A DNA stretch of 43,041 nucleotides from positions 1-43,041 of the IMG/VR virus record IMGVR_UViG_3300048837_000454. One strand, given 5' to 3'. The notes beneath the pieces are model-generated. The model had not been told where the DNA came from, made no database searches, and saw only the letters and a program-made list of their open reading frames with translations. The position numbers and the translations under genes are program-made. Below, piece after piece: positions 1 to 7,415 of the stretch (within the stretch, counting starts at the first letter, position 1; each line of letters begins with the position of its first letter). This stretch comes from a virus.

Positions 1-114
1 GCGCCGCGCGAAATATGGATACCGACTTACGGCACAGATAGCCTGTTTGATGATTGGTTTGCCGACCCTGATATGGCGTGCGAGGATGATGTCAAATACA
101 TCCGCGCCGATATT
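1..114. repeat. Arm 1 of a long inverted repeat
   Basis: Bases 1-114 match the reverse complement of 30758-30871 with only a few substitutions, including an uninterrupted match of more than 40 bases at the start. The match is within gene A and its inverted copy. Weaker matches continue through the following genes (495-650 with 30351-30506, and 1819-1881 with the start of 29161-29271). The arms flank the whole virion and lysis block. Confidence 0.85.
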
Positions 115-498
115 GTGGAGCACGAAAGGACAGCGGCAATTGAGGCTGAGGCCGCAGTGTGGCTGAAAGGCGTTAATCACCTGATAGACAAGCAGACAGA
201 GCTAGACGCCGAGATCCGCCGCCTGGAAGACATCATCGCGCAGATGTCAGATGAGGTGGTCGATGCGTGGGAAGCGGGCGAGGAGGGACAGAATGATACA
301 AGAAGATACCAAACGCTCACGATTGTGCAGCCGCCAGGCCGTCAATATTTGGCAACGCTAAACGGTTGCCGCGTGTACCTGAACGGCAAAGAACTGAGCG
401 TGTCAAATATTGAAATCCGCGCAGGCCACGACAGATTAACCGTGGCCGTTATTACGATGCCGGTGCATCTGGTTTGGGTTGATGAGGAGGTAGCATGA
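1..498 (+). CDS. Early coiled-coil protein A, 5' end cut by the window edge
   Basis: The frame is open from base 1 and stops at 496-498. The visible protein begins APREIWIPTYGTDSLFDDWF, followed by a helical stretch (AEIRRLEDIIAQMSDEVVDAWEA). An inverted copy at 30503-30886 has a full start (MDVDN before APREIW), so only about five codons are missing here. The first 114 bases are nearly identical to the reverse complement of 30758-30871. The C-terminal 70 residues (from QNDTRRYQTL) are not shared with that copy, so the two proteins are chimeras with different tails. The stop overlaps the next gene's ATG. No enzymatic domain is recognised; it is probably an early accessory protein. Confidence 0.75.
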   Translation, partial: APREIWIPTYGTDSLFDDWFADPDMACEDDVKYIRADIVEHERTAAIEAEAAVWLKGVNHLIDKQTELDAEIRRLEDIIAQMSDEVVDAWEAGEEGQNDTRRYQTLTIVQPPGRQYLATLNGCRVYLNGKELSVSNIEIRAGHDRLTVAVITMPVHLVWVDEEVA

Positions 499-650
499 AC
501 CCTATCCCAGCCCTGCTACTCGGTATTTTCTCCGGCCTTGTCGTGTCGGCATTGTTAGCCGTTGCCGCCGCCATGTTGCACGGCCGGTGTGAACAAAGCG
601 AGTACGTGCTGATGCTTGAGGAATATGACGGCGAGTGGGAGGGGAGATGA
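495..650 (+). CDS. 51-residue single-pass membrane protein B
   Basis: ATG at 495 overlaps the stop of the preceding gene (ATGA). The protein starts MNPIPALLLGIFSGLVVS and has one hydrophobic segment (about residues 5-28), followed by a short acidic tail (EYVLMLEEYDGEWEG). An equally long copy on the other strand at 30351-30506 differs at few residues and shares exact nucleotide runs longer than 30 bases. Such strong conservation in two genomic places supports a real gene despite its size. Function is unknown; a small inner-membrane accessory protein is the only inference. Confidence 0.7.
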   Translation: MNPIPALLLGIFSGLVVSALLAVAAAMLHGRCEQSEYVLMLEEYDGEWEGR

Positions 651-838
651 CAATCTTAGAATTCGTCGGCATTTTGGGTCGCATTGCACTGTTCAGCGCG
701 TTCGCGTACTGTTTTTGGTGCAATCACACGCGCAGTTCTGACAAGTTTAAATCTAGGATTAATCTGTTCGGGCTTGCCTCTGCCCTTGTTGTGGTTGTGT
801 CAAGTGTGGCATTGTTGATTCTGGGAGTTAATCAATGA
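647..838 (+). CDS. 63-residue two-pass membrane protein C
   Basis: ATG at 647 overlaps the previous stop and is preceded by a strong Shine-Dalgarno (GGAGGGGAG). A GTG 12 bases upstream is in frame but less likely. Two hydrophobic segments are visible (about residues 5-25 and 42-60), separated by a charged loop (RSSDKFKSR). This gene is absent from the otherwise syntenic inverted cassette at 29161-30886, so it was gained here or lost there. No family is recognised. Confidence 0.6.
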   Translation: MTILEFVGILGRIALFSAFAYCFWCNHTRSSDKFKSRINLFGLASALVVVVSSVALLILGVNQ

Positions 839-1467
839 CGCGCACATTTGAAAGCCGTCTGGAACGTATCCAAAACGCGCGCCAGATCGAACAGCGAGAA
901 CGCGCGGCCGGGAGTGTGGTCCGATACGCGGCGTGGTTCACGGTCGGCGTTGCGATGTTCTTCCTCGGCTTGCTTGGCACACCGTTTGCTTCACTGCCGT
1001 GGTGGCTGCTGTACGTGCTGGCCATGTACGCGATTGCGCACGGCACGATGGGCCTTATCATGTTTGTGCCGTTGGCCCGGCAGCAGGTCGATACCGATGA
1101 GGTGGCGTATACCCTGCACGATGAGAGTGCGCCCGGTCAGGCTCGGCTGTTCGTGCAGGATGCGCCGCAGCATATCACGGTCGGCGATCTCGGCATCACG
1201 AACCGCGAGCGGCTGATGATTGGCTACACAATGGAGCGCATCGGCTGGCGCTGGAGCCGTGACGGCGTGCTGAAACCGGCAAGCATCACGAACTACGCGG
1301 CGCGGTACGGTGCTATCAATGAGGCCGTGCGGCAAGCCGGGATGGTACGGCCGGATGGGTACATACGGGATGAGTTCCGCGCGTGGTGGACTTCCCCGAC
1401 CCCAACGATTGTGGACATTTCGACGGCCGACGGCAGCGACGACGACCGGTCGTCAGGGGGTAACTAG
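835..1467 (+). CDS. 210-residue two-pass membrane protein D
   Basis: ATG at 835 overlaps the previous stop. A basic, helical N-terminus (RTFESRLERIQ) is followed by two membrane segments (about residues 30-48 and 55-75) and a soluble C-terminal domain of about 130 residues. A diverged copy on the minus strand (29698-30351) has the same order of parts and shared motifs (RTFES, PWW, GLVL/GLIM near the second membrane segment, DLG, WYWSR/WRWSR). The two copies differ far more than the flanking small genes do. Function is unknown; it is probably a membrane-anchored early protein. Confidence 0.7.
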   Translation: MTRTFESRLERIQNARQIEQRERAAGSVVRYAAWFTVGVAMFFLGLLGTPFASLPWWLLYVLAMYAIAHGTMGLIMFVPLARQQVDTDEVAYTLHDESAPGQARLFVQDAPQHITVGDLGITNRERLMIGYTMERIGWRWSRDGVLKPASITNYAARYGAINEAVRQAGMVRPDGYIRDEFRAWWTSPTPTIVDISTADGSDDDRSSGGN

Positions 1468-1468
1468 T

Positions 1469-1822
1469 ATGATTTGCCCGCATTGTGGCGAGGATATACA
1501 GATACGCGGGTCGGCTTACGACCGGCATGTGGTGACGTGTGGCAAGCTGCCGGAAACGGATGTGCTGCTGCGCATGGTCAAACGTGGGCGCGGTTTTGAT
1601 GACATCGGCAGGCAGTACGGCGTTTCCGGCAAGACGGTCAGGCGGCGCGTGTTTATGGCTGATCCGTTTGCTTATCAGCCCAAAGCGGCGTGGGCCAGCG
1701 GTTATGGCGAGGGTCATTGCACGCGCTGCGCTATCCTGTTGTCGTGTGCTGAGGCGATGCCTGCGCATGATGGCTGGTGTGCGTTATGCGCGGCTGAAAT
1801 GGCAGAAGTGGAGATGGCATGA
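1469..1822 (+). CDS. Zinc-finger/HTH protein E
   Basis: The start ATG at 1469 follows an AGGGGG ribosome site. The 117-residue product has an N-terminal CPHC...H...C finger-like pattern (residues 3-27). A helix-turn-helix stretch follows in the middle (DDIGRQYGVSGKTVRRRV), then a C-terminal zinc ribbon (CTRC ... CALC). The minus-strand copy at 29273-29701 has the same finger-HTH-ribbon order. The architecture suggests a DNA-binding regulator, but no target is evident. The stop overlaps the ATG of the next gene. Confidence 0.7.
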   Translation: MICPHCGEDIQIRGSAYDRHVVTCGKLPETDVLLRMVKRGRGFDDIGRQYGVSGKTVRRRVFMADPFAYQPKAAWASGYGEGHCTRCAILLSCAEAMPAHDGWCALCAAEMAEVEMA

Positions 1823-1998
1823 AATACCGCATTACAGTGACAACGGAGATCGAAGACGTGGCAAAGCGGTTCGCAACGGCCGAGGATGTGCAGAATGAAC
1901 TGGCGCGGTTCGTTGTCTGGAACCGGGCGGCGTTTGCTGACAAGATGCGCGTGAAGGTCGTGGAGGTAGACGATGAAAGCCAACCCGCGCATGAGTGA
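1819..1998 (+). CDS. 59-residue conserved small protein F
   Basis: ATG at 1819 overlaps the previous stop. The product begins MKYRITVTTEIEDVAKRFAT and ends with an acidic VVEVDDE tail. The copy at 29161-29271 matches the first 21 residues almost exactly and then jumps to VVEVD, lacking the middle 26 residues. That pattern supports translation of both. The predicted fold is a small alpha/beta protein; no function is known. Confidence 0.65.
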   Translation: MKYRITVTTEIEDVAKRFATAEDVQNELARFVVWNRAAFADKMRVKVVEVDDESQPAHE

Positions 1999-2200
1999 GC
2001 AGACGCGGCTGGCGATTGAGCACGTGCTGACGCGCGGTTGGTATCTGGCGCTGGAAAGTGAACGGCCGACGGGACGGCCGTCACGTAAGAAGTGGACGGT
2101 GTGCGATAAGGACGGCCGGATTGTGGCGTTTGGCGCGACGGCCGAACGCGCGATGTTCAGGGCGTGGGAGGCTTATGCTTTTGAAACTATCGGCGCGTAA
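1973..2200 (+). CDS. 75-residue conserved protein G (paralogue of 41045-41260)
   Basis: ATG at 1973 has a GGAGG site seven bases upstream and overlaps the previous gene by 26 bases. The core EQTRLAIEHVL plus a C-terminal ERAMFRAWEAY recurs in the 71-residue protein at 41045-41260 (EQTRLAIEHVL, EQAVFKAWMGY). Alignment of the two N-termini (MKANPRMSEQT with MNNPKMTEQT) supports this start over the ATG at 1991. The middle looks like a short beta-rich domain. Function is unknown. Confidence 0.65.
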   Translation: MKANPRMSEQTRLAIEHVLTRGWYLALESERPTGRPSRKKWTVCDKDGRIVAFGATAERAMFRAWEAYAFETIGA

Positions 2201-2210
2201 ATGGTACAAT
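2181..2210 (+). promoter_or_regulatory. Candidate promoter before the terminase genes
   Basis: TTGAAA (2181-2186) and TACAAT (2205-2210) are separated by 18 bases. A start point near 2217 would place the transcript start almost on the ATG at 2219, giving a leaderless or near-leaderless message. It could drive the terminase and late operon. This is pattern evidence only. Confidence 0.4.
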
Positions 2211-2218
2211 GTATCAGT

Positions 2219-2425
2219 ATGGACGAACCTTTAACCGCAACGTTTCGCGCAACTATCCCGCCTATCATGTCTGGTATCAAGACGGGCGGCGATGGTATGC
2301 GCGTGCAATTCGACGTGCCTGAAAGCGACATGGGGGAAGCCGTGAAGCTTCTGGCGATGCGTGGCATGGTGTTGCGGGTGACGGTGGAGCAGTATAAGCG
2401 CGACGATGATGAGCGCTGGGGTTGA
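2219..2425 (+). CDS. 68-residue protein of unknown function before TerS
   Basis: Two in-frame starts are possible: ATG 2201, immediately after the previous stop, and ATG 2219 (MDEPLTATFR). Neither has a ribosome site. The later one is chosen because it sits just after the -10 box of a candidate promoter. The protein is alpha/beta in character, with a central DVPESDMGEAVKLLAMRG stretch and a charged tail (KRDDDERWG). No family is recognised. Its position directly before the small terminase gene suggests a late-operon leader gene. Confidence 0.55.
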   Translation: MDEPLTATFRATIPPIMSGIKTGGDGMRVQFDVPESDMGEAVKLLAMRGMVLRVTVEQYKRDDDERWG

Positions 2426-2435
2426 CCTATAAGAC

Positions 2436-2786
2436 ATGTCAACTATTGCAGAATTAGAACAGGCGATTAAGGACAAGCGCGGGAACCTTGCAGCGGTTGC
2501 GCGTCAATTTGGCGTATCTCGTCAGGCGGTACACAAGCGCGTCAAGAAAAGCGCCCGCCTTGAAGACGCCTATCACGAAGCCAAAGATTCTATGCTGGAC
2601 AATGCAGAGCTTGAGCTTTACGAGCAGGCGTTAAGTGGCAACACATCGGCCCTTATATTTCTCCTTAAGACACAAGGCAAGGGCCGCGGCTACACCGAAC
2701 GCACGGAGATAACCGGCGCGGATGGTGCGCCCGTCAAGATTGCATTTGTAGACGTGGTGAGGCCAGATGACAGTGACGCAGACTAA
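2436..2786 (+). CDS. terS: Terminase small subunit
   Basis: The 116-residue protein has an N-terminal helix-turn-helix (LAAVARQFGVSRQAVHKRVK, about residues 18-37). A helical oligomerisation region and the ending seen in many small terminases follow (FLLKTQGKGRGYTERTEITG). Small terminase recognises the packaging site and loads the large subunit. It overlaps the large subunit gene by 20 bases, which fits coupled translation. A second, different TerS-like gene lies at the right edge of the window. Confidence 0.85.
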   Translation: MSTIAELEQAIKDKRGNLAAVARQFGVSRQAVHKRVKKSARLEDAYHEAKDSMLDNAELELYEQALSGNTSALIFLLKTQGKGRGYTERTEITGADGAPVKIAFVDVVRPDDSDAD

Positions 2787-4128
2787 AGCACCGGCGCTTT
2801 ACACGGTCGAGGATGGCCGTGTACGGCTGTTCCCGCATCATGGGCAAGTCAGGGCGCTGGATACCGATAAGCGCTTCGTGGTGGTGCTTGCAGGCACGCA
2901 GGGGGGCAAGACATCGTTCGGCCCGTGGTGGCTATTCAGGGAGATACAGCAGAAAGGGCCGGGCGATTACATCATCGTGACGCCGACTTTCCCACTACTG
3001 AATCTTAAGGCGCTGCCTGAGTTCCTGCGCGTATTTGAAACGCTGTTCGGGCTGGGCAGTTACAACAAGTCAGATAAGGTATTCCGTTTCGACGCGCTGG
3101 GTGAAATCAGGACATGGGGCAAGGAACAGGAAACGGAGACGCGCGTCATTTTCGGGCACGCGCAAGACCCTGAATCGCTGGAAAGCGCCACGGCTAAGGC
3201 GGCGTGGCTTGACGAAGCCGGACAGAACAAGTTCAAACTTGCCAGTTTCGATGCCGTCATGCGCCGTCTGTCACTGTCACAAGGGCGGGTGCTGATTACG
3301 ACCACGCCGTACAATTTGGGCTGGATTAAACAAACGTTCTGGGACAGGCAGCACGAACGGGATGACGTGGAGCTTATCCGTTTTGACAGCACGGAGAACC
3401 CGGCGTTTCCTCAAGATGAAATGGATAGGGCGCGGCGTGACATGCCACGCTGGAAGTTTGACATGTTCTATCGGGCCATGTTCACGCGGCCCGCGGGCAT
3501 GATTTACGATTGCTTTGATGAGGCGATCCACAAGGTGAAGGCGTTCCCCGTACCGGACGACTGGCGGCGTTACATGGGCCAGGACTACGGCGGGGTGAAT
3601 ACGGCGGCCGTTTACATCGCCCAGGAGCCGGGCGAGAACGGCCGTTATTTTGCCTACCGCGAATATTGGCATGGCGGGCGCACGGCGAACGAACACAAAG
3701 AGGCCATGCTGGTCGGCGAGCCGGGCGTACCGATGGCATACGGCGGCGCGGCAAGTGAAGACCACTGGCGCCTAGAGTTCTCGGCTGCTGGGCTATACGT
3801 GGGCAAGCCGCCCGTGTCAGCCGTGGAGCTTGGCATCAACCGCGTCTATGGTGCAATCAAGCGTGACGAGTTCTTTGTGATGGACACTTGCCCGATGCTG
3901 CTGGACGAGCTGCTAAGTTATTCGCGCAAGCTCGATGAAATGGGGCAGCCGACAGAAGAGATTGCCGACAAAAACACATATCACCTGCTGGACAGTTTGC
4001 GCTATGTTGGCTCGCGCCTATGGGACGGGGTTGCAGGGCAATCATTGCCCAAGACGCAGCCGGAGCAGGAATCGCGCTGGGCGGTGGGTGACGATGCGCC
4101 GCGCGCGGGAAGGTGGAGGCGCTATTGA
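2767..4128 (+). CDS. terL: Terminase large subunit
   Basis: This 453-residue protein is the DNA-packaging ATPase-nuclease. A Walker A motif (GTQGGKTS, residues 43-50), a Walker B (AAWLDE, 145-150) and a coupling motif (ITTTP, about 177-181) mark the ATPase half. GQDYGG (about 271-276) supplies the first acidic residue of the RNase H-like nuclease, and a later Asp is in LLDSLRY. Length is usual for the family. The start is the ATG at 2767 inside the end of terS. Confidence 0.93.
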   Translation: MTVTQTKAPALYTVEDGRVRLFPHHGQVRALDTDKRFVVVLAGTQGGKTSFGPWWLFREIQQKGPGDYIIVTPTFPLLNLKALPEFLRVFETLFGLGSYNKSDKVFRFDALGEIRTWGKEQETETRVIFGHAQDPESLESATAKAAWLDEAGQNKFKLASFDAVMRRLSLSQGRVLITTTPYNLGWIKQTFWDRQHERDDVELIRFDSTENPAFPQDEMDRARRDMPRWKFDMFYRAMFTRPAGMIYDCFDEAIHKVKAFPVPDDWRRYMGQDYGGVNTAAVYIAQEPGENGRYFAYREYWHGGRTANEHKEAMLVGEPGVPMAYGGAASEDHWRLEFSAAGLYVGKPPVSAVELGINRVYGAIKRDEFFVMDTCPMLLDELLSYSRKLDEMGQPTEEIADKNTYHLLDSLRYVGSRLWDGVAGQSLPKTQPEQESRWAVGDDAPRAGRWRRY

Positions 4129-4162
4129 TGGTTGATCGCGATTACAGTGTATTGAGGGTGAA

Positions 4163-5593
4163 ATGGGAAACAGACGAAGCCTGACGAACGATATTGGCAG
4201 CACCGGACTCGGCGAGACGTGGGGGCAGGTGCAGGATGACTTTTTGCGGGAATGGCGCGGCCGCGAGAAGGTGCGCAATATTGACGAGATGCTGCGCAAC
4301 TCGCCGGTGGTCGGCGCGCTGCGGCTGGCGATTGAGATGCCCATCCGCGACATTGACTGGTATTTTGTGAGCGACGAGGGGGATGAGGATCCGCGCGTGC
4401 AGCTGCTCAATGATGCCTGGGCGAATATGACGCACTCATGGCCGGATCATCTGGTGGAGGCGCTGCTGATGGCGTTCTACGGCTGGTCGATGTTCACGAT
4501 CACCTATGAGCGAGTGGGCGGGCGGGTGTTGTGGCGCAAGTTCAAGATGTTGGGCCATGACACGGTGCAACGCTGGCTCATCGCAGACGACGGCGGGCTG
4601 GAGGGGGTGCAGCAGTGGCCGCATCTGTGGCCCGCGCCAATTCCGATTGAGCGCATGGTGCTGTATCGTTTTCGCAAGACGCGCAACAATCCGGAGGGTG
4701 AGAGCATCCTGCGCCCGGCGTGGCAGCCGTGGTATTACCTGAAGAACATTCAGCAGGTAGAGGCTATCGGCATCGAGCGCAATCTGGCGGGGATGCCGGT
4801 CATCTATCCGCCGATGGGCGCGGACATGAGCGACGGCAGCGACGACAAGACGCGCGCGGAAAGGATGATACGCAATATCCGGCGAGATGAGCAGGCGGGC
4901 GTGGTGATGCCTGCGCCGAAGGGCGAGGGCGACCATCTGCGCTGGCGGCTGGAATTGCTCTCTCCAGCCGCCCAGGGGCAGGTCACGGACACGGACACGG
5001 TGATCAGCCGCTACGAGAAGCGCATCCTGATGTCAGCGTTGGCGCAGTTCCTCATGCTGGGACAGGACAACGTGGGCGCGCTGGCGACGTTTGCGGGAGC
5101 GAACGATTTCTTCACGATGGCGGTGAACAGCATCGCCGACAATATTGCGGACACGTTCAGCAAGTACGCGGTGACGCGGCTGCTTAAGCTAAACGGGATG
5201 GACCCGGACGGCGTGCGGCTGATGCATTCCCCGGCGGGCAGCATCGGCATTGAGGCCGTGGCGCAGTTCCTCCAAGGCGCGGGGGCGTTCATTACGTGGA
5301 CGGCGGATGATGAGGCGTGGCTGCGCGGTCTGGCGCGGCTGCCGGAGAAGGACGCCGCGGAACTGGAGGGGTTGCGCGAGGTGGAGGCTGAGCGCAAGGC
5401 GGAGCGCGTGCGCGCGTTGCAGGAGGCGATGCAGCAGCGCCCGGCCGTGGAGGCAAACACGGCGCACTTTGTGGCAGACAGACATCCGCAAGACGATGAG
5501 CTGCAGCGGATAGAGCGCAAGTGGGCGCGCACGGCCGCGGCGTTCTTCCAGCGGCAGCAGGCCGAATTGCTGGAGGATTTGGACGATGCCTAG
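4163..5593 (+). CDS. Portal protein (Mu gp29/DUF935-like)
   Basis: The 476-residue protein follows TerL after a 34-base gap. Its N-terminus has the portal pattern of residue runs around MLRNSPVVGALRLAIEMPI. A central NNPEGESILRPAWQPWYY resembles the GES...RP...W motif of Mu gp29-type portals. A helical, charged C-terminus (from about 400, AELEGLREVEAERKAERV) could be the crown or barrel. Portals form the dodecameric DNA channel at one capsid vertex. Order (TerL-portal-gp7) is standard and raises confidence. Confidence 0.85.
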   Translation: MGNRRSLTNDIGSTGLGETWGQVQDDFLREWRGREKVRNIDEMLRNSPVVGALRLAIEMPIRDIDWYFVSDEGDEDPRVQLLNDAWANMTHSWPDHLVEALLMAFYGWSMFTITYERVGGRVLWRKFKMLGHDTVQRWLIADDGGLEGVQQWPHLWPAPIPIERMVLYRFRKTRNNPEGESILRPAWQPWYYLKNIQQVEAIGIERNLAGMPVIYPPMGADMSDGSDDKTRAERMIRNIRRDEQAGVVMPAPKGEGDHLRWRLELLSPAAQGQVTDTDTVISRYEKRILMSALAQFLMLGQDNVGALATFAGANDFFTMAVNSIADNIADTFSKYAVTRLLKLNGMDPDGVRLMHSPAGSIGIEAVAQFLQGAGAFITWTADDEAWLRGLARLPEKDAAELEGLREVEAERKAERVRALQEAMQQRPAVEANTAHFVADRHPQDDELQRIERKWARTAAAFFQRQQAELLEDLDDA

Positions 5594-6365
5594 ATGGTCT
5601 GACATGGCCTGGTGGCGTTTGCAGCGGCAGTTGTTCGCGCAGGAGATGACGGAGCCGGTGATGGAGGTGCTGCTGATGGGCGGCGCCCAGGGCGCGAATC
5701 TCATGCCGCCGGGGCTTGATGTGCTGGTGGATTGGGATGTGTTCAACCGGGACGCGCTGGAATGGATGAGGCGCTATCTGGCGGTTGATCCGCTGCCGGG
5801 CATGGGTGACGGCCAGATGTACACGCTGAACCAGGTGAACGAGGTTTCGCGGCGGCAAACGGTGGATGAGATTGAGTTCTGGATTCGTGAGGGGCAGGCG
5901 CTGCCGGTGCTGCAAGAGCGGCTCGCGCCTATCTACGGCAAGGAACGCGCCAAGAGGATTGCCGTCACTGAGGTGACGCGGGTGTACTCTGAGGGCAACC
6001 ACATGGCGTGGAAGGCCAGCGGCATCGTTAACGGCCTGCGCTGGATGACGGCGAAGGATGAGCGGGTGTGTCCTATCTGCGGCGCGCTGAACGGCACGAT
6101 TGTGGACATTGAGGGCGGCTGGACGTTTACACCGGAGATGCTGGCGCAGAATCCGGAGCTGGAGCGCGCGCTGCGTAATCCGCAGTCGATACGGCGGCCA
6201 CCGGCGCACGTGGGCTGCCGGTGCTGGTTGCAGCCGGTCATTTTTGAGGCGTATGACCCGGCCGAGTTGGAGCGGCAACGTTTTGGGGCTGCGTGGTACA
6301 AGCGCTGGTACGAAACGTATGGGGTACGGCAGATCGTGCCGGTGGAGATGTTCAATGCCGGTTAG
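5586..6365 (+). CDS. Minor head protein, SPP1 gp7/Mu gpF family
   Basis: This 259-residue product overlaps the portal gene by 8 bases. Its C-terminal half has the family hallmark: IAVTEVTRVYSEGNHMAW, then DERVCPIC, then a HVGCRC motif near residue 217. Members of this family sit inside the procapsid near the portal and help head assembly or DNA delivery. Four paired cysteines (CPIC, CRC) could bind metal. Confidence 0.9.
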   Translation: MPRWSDMAWWRLQRQLFAQEMTEPVMEVLLMGGAQGANLMPPGLDVLVDWDVFNRDALEWMRRYLAVDPLPGMGDGQMYTLNQVNEVSRRQTVDEIEFWIREGQALPVLQERLAPIYGKERAKRIAVTEVTRVYSEGNHMAWKASGIVNGLRWMTAKDERVCPICGALNGTIVDIEGGWTFTPEMLAQNPELERALRNPQSIRRPPAHVGCRCWLQPVIFEAYDPAELERQRFGAAWYKRWYETYGVRQIVPVEMFNAG

Positions 6366-6798
6366 CATGACGATTAAGACGAACCCGCCGGATTTGTTTC
6401 AGCGGTTTGAGCGATATCCGCAGCGGCTGGATGACGAATTGCAGACGGCGATGGACAAGGCGATGCTGCATATGCAAGGCAGCATCCCGGAGTATCCGGC
6501 GCAGAATCCGGCCAGCAGCTATGAGCGCACGGGCACGTTGGGGCGGACGTTGGGGCTGGGGGGCAGCAAGGCCGATACGTACCAGGTCAAGCGGCTGGGC
6601 GCGGGCAGCTACGAGGGGCGCATCGGCACGCGCGTCTATTATGCGCAGTATGTGATCGGCGAGGGCACGCAGGCGCGCAAGGTGGCTCAATCCGCGCCGT
6701 GGTGGACGATGAAGGATGTGGCGGAGAAGGCGCAAGAGGGTATTGTGCGCATCTTCGAGAACATGGCCGAGAAGTTGGTGAGCTGGTTGGATGGGTGA
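6355..6798 (+). CDS. Tail completion/virion morphogenesis protein (HK97 gp10-like)
   Basis: ATG 6355 overlaps the preceding gene and has GGTGGAG seven bases upstream; the ATG at 6367 has no ribosome site. The 147-residue protein has a C-terminal part with RIGTRVYYAQYVIGEGTQA, resembling the YAxYxExGT segment of HK97 gp10 and Mu gpG-type proteins. A final amphipathic helix follows. Such proteins join head and tail. Placement right after the gp7 gene is Mu-like. Confidence 0.65.
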   Translation: MPVSMTIKTNPPDLFQRFERYPQRLDDELQTAMDKAMLHMQGSIPEYPAQNPASSYERTGTLGRTLGLGGSKADTYQVKRLGAGSYEGRIGTRVYYAQYVIGEGTQARKVAQSAPWWTMKDVAEKAQEGIVRIFENMAEKLVSWLDG

Positions 6799-6806
6799 TT
6801 GAAACA

Positions 6807-7106
6807 ATGAAAATGACCGTGAGCTTTGATATCGACCCTATGCATGCTGGGGACTTTGCTTATCTGTTCGAAATTCTTGAGGGAGAGCCAGGGGTCGTGT
6901 ATCTTGGCAGAAAGAATCCGTTTGATTATTGGCTTTCTATGGCTGTTATAAATGGTCGAGTACCTGAGGAAAACGGATATCAGGAACTTCGCGGAATACT
7001 ATTAAACATCATACCAAAGCTTGATCTGGCTATTGAAGAAGAAAACGAAGAACTCGCACGGTTCAAAGAACTGCGCGATCAACGGATAGCGATGAATGAA
7101 CGATAG
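6807..7106 (+). CDS. 99-residue acidic protein, inserted low-GC gene
   Basis: The ATG at 6807 lacks a clear ribosome site. The product is acidic with a helical end (DLAIEEENEELARFKELRDQR). Its DNA is visibly richer in A and T than the genes around it, and it sits between two head-assembly genes where no extra protein is expected. It looks like a recently gained accessory gene (moron). No family is recognised. It overlaps the next gene by 11 bases. Confidence 0.6.
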   Translation: MKMTVSFDIDPMHAGDFAYLFEILEGEPGVVYLGRKNPFDYWLSMAVINGRVPEENGYQELRGILLNIIPKLDLAIEEENEELARFKELRDQRIAMNER

Positions 7107-7308
7107 CGAAAGCGATTTTACGCCGCAGGAGAAGGCGGCGAGTGTTGTCTGGCGGCTGGCGCATGGGGACGGGGTGACGGTGCGCGACGTTGCGGATGAC
7201 ATGTGCATCACGCGGCAGGGAGCTTATCGCCTGCTGTGCACGGTCAGCCGCGTGGTGCCGATCACGCCGGATTCCAGCGGCGTGTGGCGCAGGTTCGACA
7301 GTTCATAA
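7096..7308 (+). CDS. 70-residue HTH protein
   Basis: The product has a predicted helix-turn-helix (VTVRDVADDMCITRQGAYRLL, about residues 28-48). The rest is short and ends in WRRF. It overlaps the acidic gene before it, and both precede a terminator-like hairpin, so the two may form an inserted regulatory unit inside the head genes. The DNA target is unknown. Confidence 0.6.
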   Translation: MNDSESDFTPQEKAASVVWRLAHGDGVTVRDVADDMCITRQGAYRLLCTVSRVVPITPDSSGVWRRFDSS

Positions 7309-7378
7309 CATGTAAACGGCACGTTGTCACCTATACCGTATCCTGTAACCGTGGGGGAATCCTCGGTTGGCAGTGAGC

Positions 7379-7407
7379 AGAGCCGGGGCAATTCCCTGGC
7401 TCTTTTT
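7379..7407 (+). terminator. Rho-independent terminator-like hairpin
   Basis: AGAGCCGGG and CCCTGGCTCT pair around a short loop with one bulged base, and are followed by TTTTT. The hairpin lies 70 bases after the HTH gene and just before the protease/scaffold gene. It may reduce read-through into the very highly needed capsid genes or end transcription of the inserted pair. The rest of 7309-7415 shows no convincing gene. Confidence 0.55.
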
Positions 7408-7415
7408 GTTGGGGT

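Noticed and set aside
5292-6368. Long leftward reading frame
   Set aside because: It is opposite the portal and gp7-type genes, His/Arg/Pro-rich, and has no domain. High-GC DNA commonly gives such antisense frames.
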